A stretch of 35,872 nt of DNA from Flavobacteriales bacterium (GTDB lineage Bacteria > Bacteroidota > Bacteroidia > Flavobacteriales_D > Crocinitomicaceae). This document shows positions 9,199 through 17,673 of the stretch, piece by piece (position 1 is the stretch's first letter; the number at the start of each line of letters is the position of its first letter). The translations under genes and the position numbers were made by a program. The stretch is from positions 1-35,872 of the forward strand of contig JAKSBJ010000105.1 in the NCBI GenBank assembly GCA_022361195.1, written 5' to 3'. The notes under the pieces are model-generated. The model ran no database searches, had not been told where the DNA came from, and worked only from the letters and a program-made list of their open reading frames with translations.

Positions 9199-9236
9199 AC
9201 TTCAATTCTGTTCAGTAGCAATTTTAGAATTGAAGT
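9199..9236. repeat. 11-bp perfect inverted repeat between kinase and permease genes
   Basis: ACTTCAATTCT (9199-9209) is the exact reverse complement of AGAATTGAAGT (9226-9236), with a 16-base spacer. On the minus strand it lies after the kinase stop and 32 bases before the permease ATG. No T-run follows it in either direction, so it does not look like an intrinsic terminator. It overlaps the expected transcription start of the candidate promoter at 9238-9245, so it could be an operator, or a 5' hairpin in the permease mRNA. Confidence 0.6.
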
Positions 9237-9237
9237 T

Positions 9238-9245
9238 CAAAGGTA
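9238..9245 (-). promoter_or_regulatory. Candidate -7 element for the wzm-wzt operon
   Basis: Read on the minus strand, the sequence is TACCTTTG, a full match to the Bacteroidota -7 consensus TAnnTTTG. No TTG is found at the expected 17-23 base upstream distance, so the promoter is only half supported. It would place the RNA start near 9231 and give a leader of about 65 bases before the permease ATG. Confidence 0.35.
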
Positions 9246-9285
9246 TTAAATTGAGACTACATTTACATGCATTTCATCACACTTC

Positions 9286-11679
9286 CTATTTATCATCATC
9301 ATCCTGATCGGAACTGTAATTGTATCCATAGTTGGTTCCGTACCCATAGCCATATCCATAGCTATATCCGTAAGAATATTTGTAGGCATACTTAGAATAA
9401 TAGTATTGGAATTTGTTTTGACGAATACCGTTCAAGATTAACCCTTTACTCGGGAACCCTTGTTTATCTAACATTTGCTCTACCACCTTCACGCCTTTTC
9501 TTCGTGCATTTTTCGTATTCATGACGATAAGGAACACCTCTGCAAACTTGGACAATTCCAGTGTATCATTAATCAAACCAAATGGAGGAGTATCAATAAT
9601 TACGTAGTCATAATGCTCTTCGGCATAAGACAATAATTTACCTACATTTTGAGATAATACTAACTCTGAAGGATTTGGTGCAATTGGTCCTGCCGTAGCA
9701 ACATCCAGACATTTAAAAACATCTTTTTGGATAATAGACTCAATATCACTTTTACCAATAATGAAATTGGAAATTCCAGTACCGTTATCCAAACTAAGTG
9801 CTTTATGAATCTTAGGTCGGTGTAAGTCAAAATCTAATAGAAGTGTTTTCTTTTCTCCTTTAGCGAATAAAGTAGAAAGGTTACTTGAGCAAAACGTTTT
9901 TCCCTCTCCTGGATAAAAGGACGAAATCAGAATAATTTCAGCTCCTTTTTTACCCGCATTGAGATAGGACAAATTAGTTCTTATAGTTCTAAAACTCTCG
10001 GTGACCTGGGATTTGGGATTAGAATTGATTGTAGCAATATTTACATCCTTAACATGCCCTACTCCACCAATAATTGGAATACTGGCCACCTCACTCAACA
10101 TTGATACATTCTCAATTCGCTCAAAGAATACAGTTCGGACAAAAGCTATTATCAAAGACAAGATAACTCCTCCCAATACAAACAAACGTTGAATTTTTGT
10201 TTTGTTTGGAGAAATAACTCCTAAGCCTATTGTTTGTTCAATCACATTTACCTGTGGAATAATACCTGCCCGGGCAATTAAGGTATTGGTCTTTTTCTCC
10301 AACAAGAAAAGGTACATTCGGTTATGAACATCCAATTCTCGTTCGATATTTAAAATTCCTTGAGCTGATGAAGGCAGTCCTCGAATATCACTTAAAGCAG
10401 AGTTGATATGTGATCCTACAGCATCTATTTCATCCTGAAGTGCAACCTTTAGGGTTAATAAATACTTTGTAATGTCATTTTTTAAGATGGTAATTTCCTT
10501 TTTTGCTGAGACGATACGGAAATTTTCATCCGTTACATTTCCTCGATCAATTTCGAGTGCTACTTGTTTTTCTCTCAAATTGGCAATAGCCTTTTGCAAG
10601 TACATGTCCTTTTCCTCAATGTAAAAAGATGGCGGAATAGTACGTCCTTCGGACGATTTCATATACTTCTGCAAAGCCTCAACCGAAGCTCTTTGGTGTT
10701 CCAATTCTCTCTTTTGATCAGAGTAAAAAGAATATTCATCAAAATAATCTTCTTTTTGCTTATCCGGATCATGAATTTTGTTCTCATCACGGAATTTTAA
10801 AAGCTCCAACTCTTTATCCCTGATCAAGGTTTTAACAGTGTCAATTTGTTTCTCAATGTTCACCAAAGTATTTTGGTTCACTTCTAATTGCACCCTTTCA
10901 GAATAATCAATATAGGACTGTGTTAGCGTATCCAGAAAAACTACTGCACGTTGCCCTAAAAGATCTGAAACCCGAACATCCAAAACACTGGTATGCTCAA
11001 TATTTTCAACTGTAAGATGACTTCTGTAGTAATTGATCAGGTGAGAACGCGAATGGAAAATAATTTCATAGTCCGAAGAAGTGACCGTTTGAATATTTTT
11101 ATCTGTAAATGGATATCGTTTTTCCAACGTCAAAATGAAATCCTCCGTGTTTATCTCCTCATCAAATTTATACTCATTAGTTTGCGTTCCATTCCCAGCA
11201 TCATAGGACATACGATAGGTATTCTTGTCCAAAATTTTAATGGAAATAGGAACCTCATAAATAGTTGGATTAAGCACTACGACAGATGATCGAAAGGGTA
11301 AGGTTTCAAAAACCTCTTGCTTAATTAAACGCCCTACCACGAAATACGAAGTTTGGATATTTATCTTATCCACAACCTCTCCTACCAAATCATGTGAAGT
11401 TAGAATCCGAATTTGATTCTGCACATCCATATACATCCCGTAAGCTCCTAATCCTTTGTAAATTGGATCCTGATAATCGTACGTCTCGTTCGATTTCAAT
11501 AACAGCTCGGTTTTAGCCCCATAAATATTTGGCAAACGATGCGTATAAATTCTACCTATTCCATACGACAAAGCTGAAAGAATGACAATCAAAAACAAAT
11601 TCTTTAAGAATAATCTCCAAACAAAGAGGATGTCTTTTGTCTCAATCAGTTTGTTGCTAATAACCTTCTGCTCTTGCAT
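9286..11679 (-). CDS. wzc: Wzc-like polysaccharide co-polymerase with tyrosine autokinase domain
   Basis: 797 residues. A transmembrane helix near residues 25-47 opens the Wzz-type periplasmic domain, a long coiled-coil region covers about 255-450, and a second helix lies near 495-515. The cytoplasmic BY-kinase domain follows, with Walker A YPGEGKTF (near 587-594), Walker A' LLLDFDLHRP and Walker B YVIIDTPPFG. The last 40 residues are a tyrosine cluster with 15 Tyr, largely as GY/SY/KY steps, then a final SSDQDDDDK. In the family, the Tyr cluster is autophosphorylated in trans and its phosphorylation cycle controls chain length and assembly. Such kinases usually work with Wzy-dependent export, yet here the neighbour is an ABC exporter; no Wza or Wzy gene is visible. 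It diverges from the LamG cargo gene. Confidence 0.93.
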   Translation of the reverse strand: MQEQKVISNKLIETKDILFVWRLFLKNLFLIVILSALSYGIGRIYTHRLPNIYGAKTELLLKSNETYDYQDPIYKGLGAYGMYMDVQNQIRILTSHDLVGEVVDKINIQTSYFVVGRLIKQEVFETLPFRSSVVVLNPTIYEVPISIKILDKNTYRMSYDAGNGTQTNEYKFDEEINTEDFILTLEKRYPFTDKNIQTVTSSDYEIIFHSRSHLINYYRSHLTVENIEHTSVLDVRVSDLLGQRAVVFLDTLTQSYIDYSERVQLEVNQNTLVNIEKQIDTVKTLIRDKELELLKFRDENKIHDPDKQKEDYFDEYSFYSDQKRELEHQRASVEALQKYMKSSEGRTIPPSFYIEEKDMYLQKAIANLREKQVALEIDRGNVTDENFRIVSAKKEITILKNDITKYLLTLKVALQDEIDAVGSHINSALSDIRGLPSSAQGILNIERELDVHNRMYLFLLEKKTNTLIARAGIIPQVNVIEQTIGLGVISPNKTKIQRLFVLGGVILSLIIAFVRTVFFERIENVSMLSEVASIPIIGGVGHVKDVNIATINSNPKSQVTESFRTIRTNLSYLNAGKKGAEIILISSFYPGEGKTFCSSNLSTLFAKGEKKTLLLDFDLHRPKIHKALSLDNGTGISNFIIGKSDIESIIQKDVFKCLDVATAGPIAPNPSELVLSQNVGKLLSYAEEHYDYVIIDTPPFGLINDTLELSKFAEVFLIVMNTKNARRKGVKVVEQMLDKQGFPSKGLILNGIRQNKFQYYYSKYAYKYSYGYSYGYGYGYGTNYGYNYSSDQDDDDK

Positions 11680-11966
11680 TTTACAATATTATCGCCTACA
11701 GTGATGTACGTTAAATTTGGTTTGTTTACGCAAACTTTAGAATTATGTTCCGCTCACCCCTCAATATTTTACTCAAAATGACCAATAATTCTCCCTCCTA
11801 GTTTGTATTATTGCAATCAGTTAAATAAAAATGCATTCGTGCTGTAAAAACGAGATATTACAACCGACTAATCATATAGTTAAACTGTTGGAAATTAAAG
11901 TTATTTATTGTATTTTTGGTTGGTTGCGGTCCTAGGGACTGCTAATGACACTTATTACCTGCCCTT
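11680..11966. other. Divergent intergenic region between wzc and the LamG cargo gene
   Basis: This is 287 bases of A+T-rich DNA between divergent genes. It holds a well-formed plus-strand promoter (11888-11918). On the minus strand the best candidate before wzc is TAATATTG at 11684-11691, one mismatch from TAnnTTTG and four bases from the ATG, but it has no TTG at the right distance. I see no small ORF with support, no RNA gene and no strong hairpin. Confidence 0.5.
11888..11918 (+). promoter_or_regulatory. Bacteroidota-type promoter for the LamG cargo/exosortase operon
   Basis: TTG at 11888-11890, a 20-base spacer, and TATTTTTG at 11911-11918 match the TTTG-N17-23-TAnnTTTG promoter well. 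The predicted RNA start near 11925 leaves a leader of about 42 bases before the ATG at 11967. No terminator is visible until after glyA at 17615, so it may drive the cargo, PID-CTERM, exosortase and accessory genes, and possibly glyA. Confidence 0.6.
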
Positions 11967-14900
11967 ATGAAAACAAATTTTTTACTCTCATTCTTTATTG
12001 GATTATTGGTGCCTTATGGTATCTACTCACAAACAGGAGCCGCAGGAGTTGGATCATCGTCCGAGAATATTATTTGGTTAGACGCACATGCTCTTAGCTT
12101 ATCTGATGGTGCTTCTGTCTCACTATTCTCTGACGTCAGTGGAAACGGAAATAATTTCTCCCAGGCATCAGGTGACCGTATGCCTCTTTTCAGCGCATCT
12201 GAGATCAACGGCCTTCCTGCTGTTACGTTTGATGGAGTTAATGATTATCTTGATGCTGGAGCAATTAGTGCTTTGGAATCGGCGAATATTACTTATTTCA
12301 TCGTATATGAGCGAGCAACATTTAATGATCAGAGTTTAATTAATGCTGGTTATACTTCAGAAAGTGATAAATGGGGAACTTATAGTACTCCTGCAAATAA
12401 TCGACTGAACTCAAAACAAAAAAGTCCTTCAAATAAGATTGTCTATTACATAGACGGAGGAACGCCTTCTTTTCTATCGGCACATTACGAGCCTGCTCAA
12501 ATGAGAACTTACCAACAAGGAACTTTAGAACAGACTTTGAATACAGCATATACTGCCGGAACTGGACATAACATTGTTCGCTTGGGAGGGTATACTGCTA
12601 ATCCTAACTTTTACATTTTGGATGGTTTTATTGCTGAGGTTGTTGTCTACAACACAGCTTTAAATGATTTGGAAAGAATCTTGGTTGAAAATTACCTGGG
12701 AGCTAAATACAATATGTCTATTCCTTCTGACTTCTATAGTCATCAAGCAACACATAATATCGGTTTGGTTGGAATTGGAAATGATGGAACCGATAGTCAT
12801 ACTGCATCTCAAGGAGCTGGTATTTTGGAAATTAGTGGAGCAACTGATTTAGGACCAAATGAATATTTGTTGGCTGCGCATACAGACAATGCTGTTCCTT
12901 CTGACACAACGGATGCGGATATTCCAGCATCTATTCCTGACCATGTTCGTTTTAATCGTACATGGCGAGCAGACGAAACAGGAGATGTTGGTACGGTTAC
13001 ATTAACTTTTCACTTAGATGGAACCGCAGATTTTGCATCCAGTACATCTTACCGCTTATTAGTTGATGATGATGGAAACTTTTCTGATGCTGCCGTTATC
13101 ACAGGTTCATATTCTTCGGGAGATGTAACTTTTACACATGATTTCGGTTCAAATACCTTCTTTACACTTGCCGGGCTATCTCAACAATTAGATATTATTT
13201 CGGTTGCATCTACAGATTGGGATTTGGAAACTACCTGGGATTGTGGATGTATTCCAACGGCCAATGATAATGTGACAATCTTAGCGGGACATACTGTTGA
13301 TGTAGATGAAGCTGCAACGGCCAATAATTTGACGATTAATCCAGGAGGAACCCTGGCAATGTCAACAGCTGATGTTGATTTGGAATTATTAGGAAACTTT
13401 ACCGTTAATGGTACTCTATCTCTTACAGATGGCGAGATTTCAATGGTTGGCGCAGGTGACCAAACGATTTCAGGAAATAGTGCATCCCATACCTTCCATG
13501 ATATTGAAATTAATTCAAACGGAGAGGTGACTTTTGAAGATGCTACTTCTTTTATTTTGGATGGAACATTGAGTCCAAATGGAGGAGCAATGACCATTGA
13601 TCCAACAGCTACATTTATTGTTAACTCTACCTCAGCAACTGAAGGTGGACGTATCGGTGCTGCTGATGGAGGTTTTAATTTTACCGGGGACTTTGTTGTG
13701 AGACGATTTATTCCTTCGGGAACAGCTGGTTATCGTGACTTATGTTCACCTGTTATTGGTGCTACTTTAACAGAATGGGATGCTGCAATGGAAATTAGTG
13801 GTCCAGGTTTCCCTGACGGAGAAGCTTGTGATTCTGAAGGATGTTTTAATTCTTGTAAAACTTACATTGGAACAAGCTTTATAGACATAACAGACATCAA
13901 TGAGGAACTAGTTAACGGAAAAGGATTCTACATTTGGGTAGGTGATGATTTAAGTACCTGGTCAGGTGGAACGGTTGAAGTTTCTGGTCCTATCAACAGC
14001 TCTGCTGACAACGTTCAAAGTGTTTCGGCTAACTGGGAAATTAAAGGAAATCCATACGCATCTCCAATTTTGTATTCAGATGTCGTGCGATCGGGAGTTG
14101 GAAATTACTTTTACGTGTATGATGTTAACATTAGTGGTTATCAATGGTACGATGGAAGTGGAGCAGGAAGTTCAAGTATTCCTGAGTTAACAGATGGGTT
14201 ATTAGCAACAGGGCAAGCTTTTTGGGTAAATGGACCTGGAACCTTAACATTCTCTCAGGCAAGTAAAACAGCTAATACAGCTACTTATATTCGAAGTACA
14301 GAAGATCATTACGGAACTGGATTCCATCTTGCTTTAAGTGACGAAACAGGAACTTCAAAATGTATCATGGGATTTGAAGAAAACATGGAAACCAATGATG
14401 GTTTTGATGAGCTGATTGACATCCCACATTTGACTTCGGAGTTGGTTCTTTCACCTGAAATTGCAGTTATTGCTGACGGTGAATTGGTTCGTAAGAATCA
14501 CATCAAAAAGAACTTCCTTAACAAGAGTTTTGATCTTTACACTAAAATCAATTCTGCTGGACTTTACTCTATTTCAGCTGAGAATATTGAAGGATTTGAC
14601 AGTTATCGAAAAGTTATTTTGATCGATAAAGAGACGGGAGATCAAGTTGATTTGAAAGAAGTTAACCAATACGTTTTCCATTCGGAAGAAGGTAAGTTTG
14701 AACGTTTCCAATTGATCTTAACAAATTCGGAATCTGCCGGAGAGTCTGGTTTAGCAAACATTACTGATGCAGCTGATCAAGACATTTCAATTGTTCAAAT
14801 GGGACACTCTATTGACATTCGTACCAACTTTAAACTAAAAGGTAACGTTGAGTTAAGTGTGATTAATGTTCTTGGACAAGAAGAAGTTTATCATATTAAT

Positions 14901-15014
14901 ACTGAATTGGTTGAGGGTAGCAACATCATTGACCTTCCTCAGGATTTAAAAGGAGTTCATATCTTTACACTCAGAGATGCTGAACGAACAATTAGCAAAA
15001 AGCTAGTATTTTAG
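11967..15014 (+). CDS. Large T9SS cargo with LamG-like domain and type A sorting domain
   Basis: 1015 residues. A signal peptide (about 1-21, ending GIYSQ) is followed by a LamG/concanavalin A-like segment (about 30-250) with the recurrent WLDA...DGASV...SDVSGNGN...FDGVNDYL pattern of Bacteroidota surface proteins. Next is a region with an SYRLLVDDDGNFSDA strand (about 330-400), then a beta-helix-like stretch with NPGGTLAM and NGTLSL steps (about 430-550), and a long C-terminal portion containing GNPYASPI, seen in many T9SS cargos. The final 75 residues (IDIRTNF...LSVINVLGQEE...GVHIFTL) are a type A T9SS sorting domain. It should cross the outer membrane and be surface-attached or released; the LamG part suggests glycan or protein binding. 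It is separated by 18 bases from the PID-CTERM gene. Confidence 0.87.
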   Translation: MKTNFLLSFFIGLLVPYGIYSQTGAAGVGSSSENIIWLDAHALSLSDGASVSLFSDVSGNGNNFSQASGDRMPLFSASEINGLPAVTFDGVNDYLDAGAISALESANITYFIVYERATFNDQSLINAGYTSESDKWGTYSTPANNRLNSKQKSPSNKIVYYIDGGTPSFLSAHYEPAQMRTYQQGTLEQTLNTAYTAGTGHNIVRLGGYTANPNFYILDGFIAEVVVYNTALNDLERILVENYLGAKYNMSIPSDFYSHQATHNIGLVGIGNDGTDSHTASQGAGILEISGATDLGPNEYLLAAHTDNAVPSDTTDADIPASIPDHVRFNRTWRADETGDVGTVTLTFHLDGTADFASSTSYRLLVDDDGNFSDAAVITGSYSSGDVTFTHDFGSNTFFTLAGLSQQLDIISVASTDWDLETTWDCGCIPTANDNVTILAGHTVDVDEAATANNLTINPGGTLAMSTADVDLELLGNFTVNGTLSLTDGEISMVGAGDQTISGNSASHTFHDIEINSNGEVTFEDATSFILDGTLSPNGGAMTIDPTATFIVNSTSATEGGRIGAADGGFNFTGDFVVRRFIPSGTAGYRDLCSPVIGATLTEWDAAMEISGPGFPDGEACDSEGCFNSCKTYIGTSFIDITDINEELVNGKGFYIWVGDDLSTWSGGTVEVSGPINSSADNVQSVSANWEIKGNPYASPILYSDVVRSGVGNYFYVYDVNISGYQWYDGSGAGSSSIPELTDGLLATGQAFWVNGPGTLTFSQASKTANTATYIRSTEDHYGTGFHLALSDETGTSKCIMGFEENMETNDGFDELIDIPHLTSELVLSPEIAVIADGELVRKNHIKKNFLNKSFDLYTKINSAGLYSISAENIEGFDSYRKVILIDKETGDQVDLKEVNQYVFHSEEGKFERFQLILTNSESAGESGLANITDAADQDISIVQMGHSIDIRTNFKLKGNVELSVINVLGQEEVYHINTELVEGSNIIDLPQDLKGVHIFTLRDAERTISKKLVF

Positions 15015-15032
15015 CCTAAATTTTGAATTGAA

Positions 15033-15269
15033 ATGAAATTACTTTTCAAGCGAATTACATTACGTTTTTTTCTGGCGACGTTTATGATTGCGGTAAGCAT
15101 TATGAACTTTGCACAACCCCCTGGTGGACCACCTCCGGGTGGTGGTGGACCTGCTGGAGACCCACCATGTTGGGATCCTCCTTGTGTTCCTATTGACGGA
15201 GGCTTAGGCTTCTTGATTGCCGCAGGTACCTTTTTAGGAATTAGAAAAATATATGGAATGTATAAATAG
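15033..15269 (+). CDS. Small PID-CTERM-type exosortase substrate
   Basis: 78 residues in three parts. Residues 1-28 are a signal peptide (basic start, hydrophobic core, ending MNFAQ). Residues 29-52 are almost only Pro, Gly, Ala and Asp, with two cysteines (46 and 51). The C-terminal sorting signal is PIDGG (53-57), a hydrophobic helix LGFLIAAGTFLG (58-69) and a short basic tail RKIYGMYK. That tripartite end is the plan of exosortase signals, and PIDGG identifies the PID-CTERM class known from Bacteroidota. The exosortase gene begins 35 bases downstream, which supports an enzyme-substrate pair. After cleavage the mature protein would be only about 25-30 residues, so it may serve as a glycan or lipid anchor, a pilot substrate or a structural peptide. 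Its function is unknown. Confidence 0.85.
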   Translation: MKLLFKRITLRFFLATFMIAVSIMNFAQPPGGPPPGGGGPAGDPPCWDPPCVPIDGGLGFLIAAGTFLGIRKIYGMYK

Positions 15270-15304
15270 GACTTTGGTTCTATTACATTCTTCTAAGCTT
15301 ATAT

Positions 15305-15838
15305 ATGAAAGGATTGCTTCAAAAGAAAATCCTTGGCTTTCTTCTTCTTGGTGGAGGACTTTACGTTGGGTGGCTGTTACTTTACTATCTCATTTTAAAA
15401 GATCATTCGCAGGTTGATTATTATATCAACTATAATATAGCGGAGATTGGTCAATGGATTTTTTCGGTTTTTGGAACTGAATCTTACATTGATGTTGAAA
15501 GTGACCACATTGTTCTTTTACTAGATCCTGACAATTCAATTGGAGTTTGGATTGGAGATGAATGTAACGGGTTTAAACTCTTTTCCATTTTTGCGATTCT
15601 CATAGCCATTTTACCCGGTAATCATAAGTCTAAAATATGGTTTATTCCACTTGGAATTTTAATCATCCATTTAGCCAATATTCTCCGAATTGTGAGCTTG
15701 CTCATCATTTTTGATAAATATCCAACTGCGCTCGATTTTAACCATAAATACACCTATGTTGTTATTGTATATGGCTTAATTTTCTTTTTATGGTGGTGGT
15801 GGGCAAAAAAATATGGGGCTAATGGGCAAAAGGCTTAA
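15305..15838 (+). CDS. Exosortase/archaeosortase-family transpeptidase (XrtX/XrtF-like)
   Basis: 177 residues, a multi-pass membrane protein with hydrophobic segments near 8-31, 90-104, 111-137 and 148-166. The catalytic triad of exosortases can be placed: Cys87 in GDECNGF, Arg128 in NILRI and His147 in FNHKYTY, each at the edge of a membrane helix as in the family. At 177 residues it is a minimal exosortase, without the EpsI-type domain fused to larger ones. Exosortases cut C-terminal signals just before the helix and probably transfer the protein to another molecule, in a process tied to exopolysaccharide production. The PID-CTERM gene upstream and the polysaccharide locus fit this. Bacteroidota have several small classes (XrtF, XrtX, XrtN and others); I cannot assign the class by eye. 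Confidence 0.87.
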   Translation: MKGLLQKKILGFLLLGGGLYVGWLLLYYLILKDHSQVDYYINYNIAEIGQWIFSVFGTESYIDVESDHIVLLLDPDNSIGVWIGDECNGFKLFSIFAILIAILPGNHKSKIWFIPLGILIIHLANILRIVSLLIIFDKYPTALDFNHKYTYVVIVYGLIFFLWWWWAKKYGANGQKA

Positions 15839-16286
15839 ACTTTACCTCCTCATACCCTCCATCATTGTTTTGGGTTTTATCAGGGATTATCTCTTTGAAA
15901 ACATTAATTGGGTTTATTTAACGCACACTAATCAACGTCGAAATCAAGCTCGGCCCGAATTTCATTTTTTGCTGGACTGGACTCCTGATCAAATTCTAAA
16001 CTTAAAATGGTTTGGAACTGTTCTTTTTTACCTTTTGTTTTTGGGCTTAACGCTCCTCATTATTCATTTGGCTTTCAAGAATCGTACTTTCAATTTCATT
16101 ACTCTTGGAATGTTTGCAAGTCTGTTTGGCATTTCAGGACTTCTTTATATTGCAGGTTGGGTAAGTGGCTATGGTAACCAATTGTATGGCGCTATTCACA
16201 CCATCATGATGATTGCTCAATCCTTTGTGCCCCTCATGATCCTTGCTATTTTATTCAATTTTTTGCCTTCTTCGCAATCTGATTGA
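15813..16286 (+). CDS. Putative exosortase-associated membrane protein
   Basis: 157 residues from the ATG at 15813, or 154 from the ATG at 15822; both overlap the exosortase gene end (26 or 17 bases), so the two are probably translationally coupled. Four hydrophobic segments are seen (about 10-24, 66-86, 92-112, 130-151), with a polar loop near 28-60 containing [20 protein letters not shown]. Small multi-pass proteins of this size and layout are encoded directly after XrtF- and XrtX-class exosortases in Bacteroidota (the exosortase F system-associated or XrtX-associated proteins). I assign it by position, size and topology rather than by a motif, and I know no biochemical role for the family. 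Confidence 0.65.
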   Translation: MGLMGKRLKLYLLIPSIIVLGFIRDYLFENINWVYLTHTNQRRNQARPEFHFLLDWTPDQILNLKWFGTVLFYLLFLGLTLLIIHLAFKNRTFNFITLGMFASLFGISGLLYIAGWVSGYGNQLYGAIHTIMMIAQSFVPLMILAILFNFLPSSQSD

Positions 16287-16323
16287 CAGAACATTTTTTT
16301 ACTTTAGCGGAAAATCTAAAAAC

Positions 16324-17598
16324 ATGTCTAGAGATACCGCCATATTTGATCTTATTGATCAAGAAAAACATCGTCAACTTGAAGGAATTGAGTTGATTGC
16401 TTCTGAAAATTTTGTCAGTGACCAAGTGATGGAAGCCATGGGGTCAATTTTAACCAATAAATACGCCGAAGGACTTCCAAATAAGCGATACTATGGTGGT
16501 TGTCAAATTGTTGATCAAGTTGAACAATTAGCTATTGACCGTTTAAAAGATCTTTTTGGTGCCAGTTGGGCAAATGTTCAGCCACATGCTGGATCTCAAG
16601 CTAATTACGCAGTGACTTTAGCCTGTTTACAACCAGGTGATCGAATTTTAGGCTTTGATTTATCTCACGGTGGTCACCTTACACATGGTTCACCCGTTAA
16701 CTTCTCAGGAAAAAGATTCGAGAACTCATTTTATGGTGTAAATCGTGACACAGGTTATGTCGACTATGATCAAATGGAAGAAATTGCGCTTAGAGATAAG
16801 CCAAAAATGATCATTGTTGGAGCCTCAGCTTATTCAAGAGATTGGGATTACGAAAGAGTACGAAAAATTGCTGATGAAATAGGAGCTGTTATTTTGGCCG
16901 ACATTTCCCACCCTGCAGGAATGATTGCTGCCGGATTATTAAAAGATCCTTTAGATCACTGCCATATCGTAACAACGACAACTCACAAAACTCTTAGAGG
17001 TCCTAGAGGTGGCGTGATTATGTTAAGAAATGACTTTGAAAATCCATGGGGTATTGCAACTAAAAAAGGAACCATCCGAAAAATGAGTTCGTTGTTGGAT
17101 TCAGCTGTATTCCCAGGATGTCAGGGAGGACCATTAGAGCATGTAATTGCTGCTAAGGCTGTTGCTTTTGGTGAAGCTAATACTGATGGCTTTAAAACAT
17201 ACATGCAGCAAGTAAAAGACAATGCTGCTGAAATGGCAAAAGGATTCATTGACAAAGGATATAAGATCATCTCAGGTGGAACAGATAACCACTCAATGTT
17301 AATTGACCTACGTTCAAAAGGGTTAAACGGTAGAGATGCCGAGGATGCTTTAGTAAAAGCTGAGATTACCGTAAACAAAAACATGGTTCCATTTGATACA
17401 GAGTCACCATTTGTAACTTCTGGAATTCGTTTGGGAACAGCTGCTATTACTACTCGAGGTATCAGAACAAATGACGTTCCTAAAATTGTTGACCTTATTG
17501 ATACGGTTTTAATGAACAAAGATGATGATGCGAAAATAAATGCTGTAAAAGCCGAAGTTCAAAACATGATGAAAGATCTTCCATTGTTTCAGTGGTAA
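16324..17598 (+). CDS. glyA: Serine hydroxymethyltransferase
   Basis: 424 residues from the ATG at 16324. The open frame extends back to 16243, but that part overlaps the accessory gene and has no homology-like sequence. GlyA converts serine and tetrahydrofolate to glycine and 5,10-methylene-tetrahydrofolate, the main cellular source of one-carbon units. Signature regions are [10 protein letters not shown] (23-32), KRYYGG (54-59), HAGSQAN (88-94) and [14 protein letters not shown] (217-230), in which Lys222 forms the PLP aldimine. Length is normal for the family. It lies 37 bases after the exosortase accessory gene without a convincing promoter, and ends at a bidirectional terminator. Confidence 0.98.
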   Translation: MSRDTAIFDLIDQEKHRQLEGIELIASENFVSDQVMEAMGSILTNKYAEGLPNKRYYGGCQIVDQVEQLAIDRLKDLFGASWANVQPHAGSQANYAVTLACLQPGDRILGFDLSHGGHLTHGSPVNFSGKRFENSFYGVNRDTGYVDYDQMEEIALRDKPKMIIVGASAYSRDWDYERVRKIADEIGAVILADISHPAGMIAAGLLKDPLDHCHIVTTTTHKTLRGPRGGVIMLRNDFENPWGIATKKGTIRKMSSLLDSAVFPGCQGGPLEHVIAAKAVAFGEANTDGFKTYMQQVKDNAAEMAKGFIDKGYKIISGGTDNHSMLIDLRSKGLNGRDAEDALVKAEITVNKNMVPFDTESPFVTSGIRLGTAAITTRGIRTNDVPKIVDLIDTVLMNKDDDAKINAVKAEVQNMMKDLPLFQW

Positions 17599-17614
17599 GA
17601 TTCTCTATAAAACT

Positions 17615-17649
17615 AAAAAACTCCAGCTCTAAAGGGCTGGAGTTTTTTT
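17615..17649. terminator. Bidirectional intrinsic terminator between glyA and ald
   Basis: CTCCAGC (17621-17627) pairs with GCTGGAG (17636-17642) around an eight-base loop. It is preceded by six A (17615-17620) and followed by seven T (17643-17649). The A- and T-runs make it work for both converging genes: glyA on the plus strand and ald on the minus strand, whose stop lies 24 bases away. It is the only strong intrinsic terminator I found in the window. Confidence 0.9.
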
Positions 17650-17673
17650 ATGTCTTAAATTATTACTAGACGC

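Noticed and set aside
9289..9303. DDDDK at the end of the Wzc-like kinase as a protease site
   Set aside because: It resembles the enteropeptidase site, but the tail is cytoplasmic in a bacterium; acidic tails are common and this is coincidence.
13181..13597. 138-residue minus-strand frame inside the LamG cargo gene
   Set aside because: It is antisense to a well-supported gene, has no signal, domain or promoter, and its composition mirrors the codons of the opposite strand.
16284..16307. Possible glyA promoter (TTG and TACTTTAG)
   Set aside because: The spacer is only 13 bases and the -7 element has a mismatch, outside the known 17-23 range.
17121..17519. 132-residue minus-strand frame inside glyA
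   Set aside because: It is a mirror of conserved glyA codons, with no independent start signal or domain.
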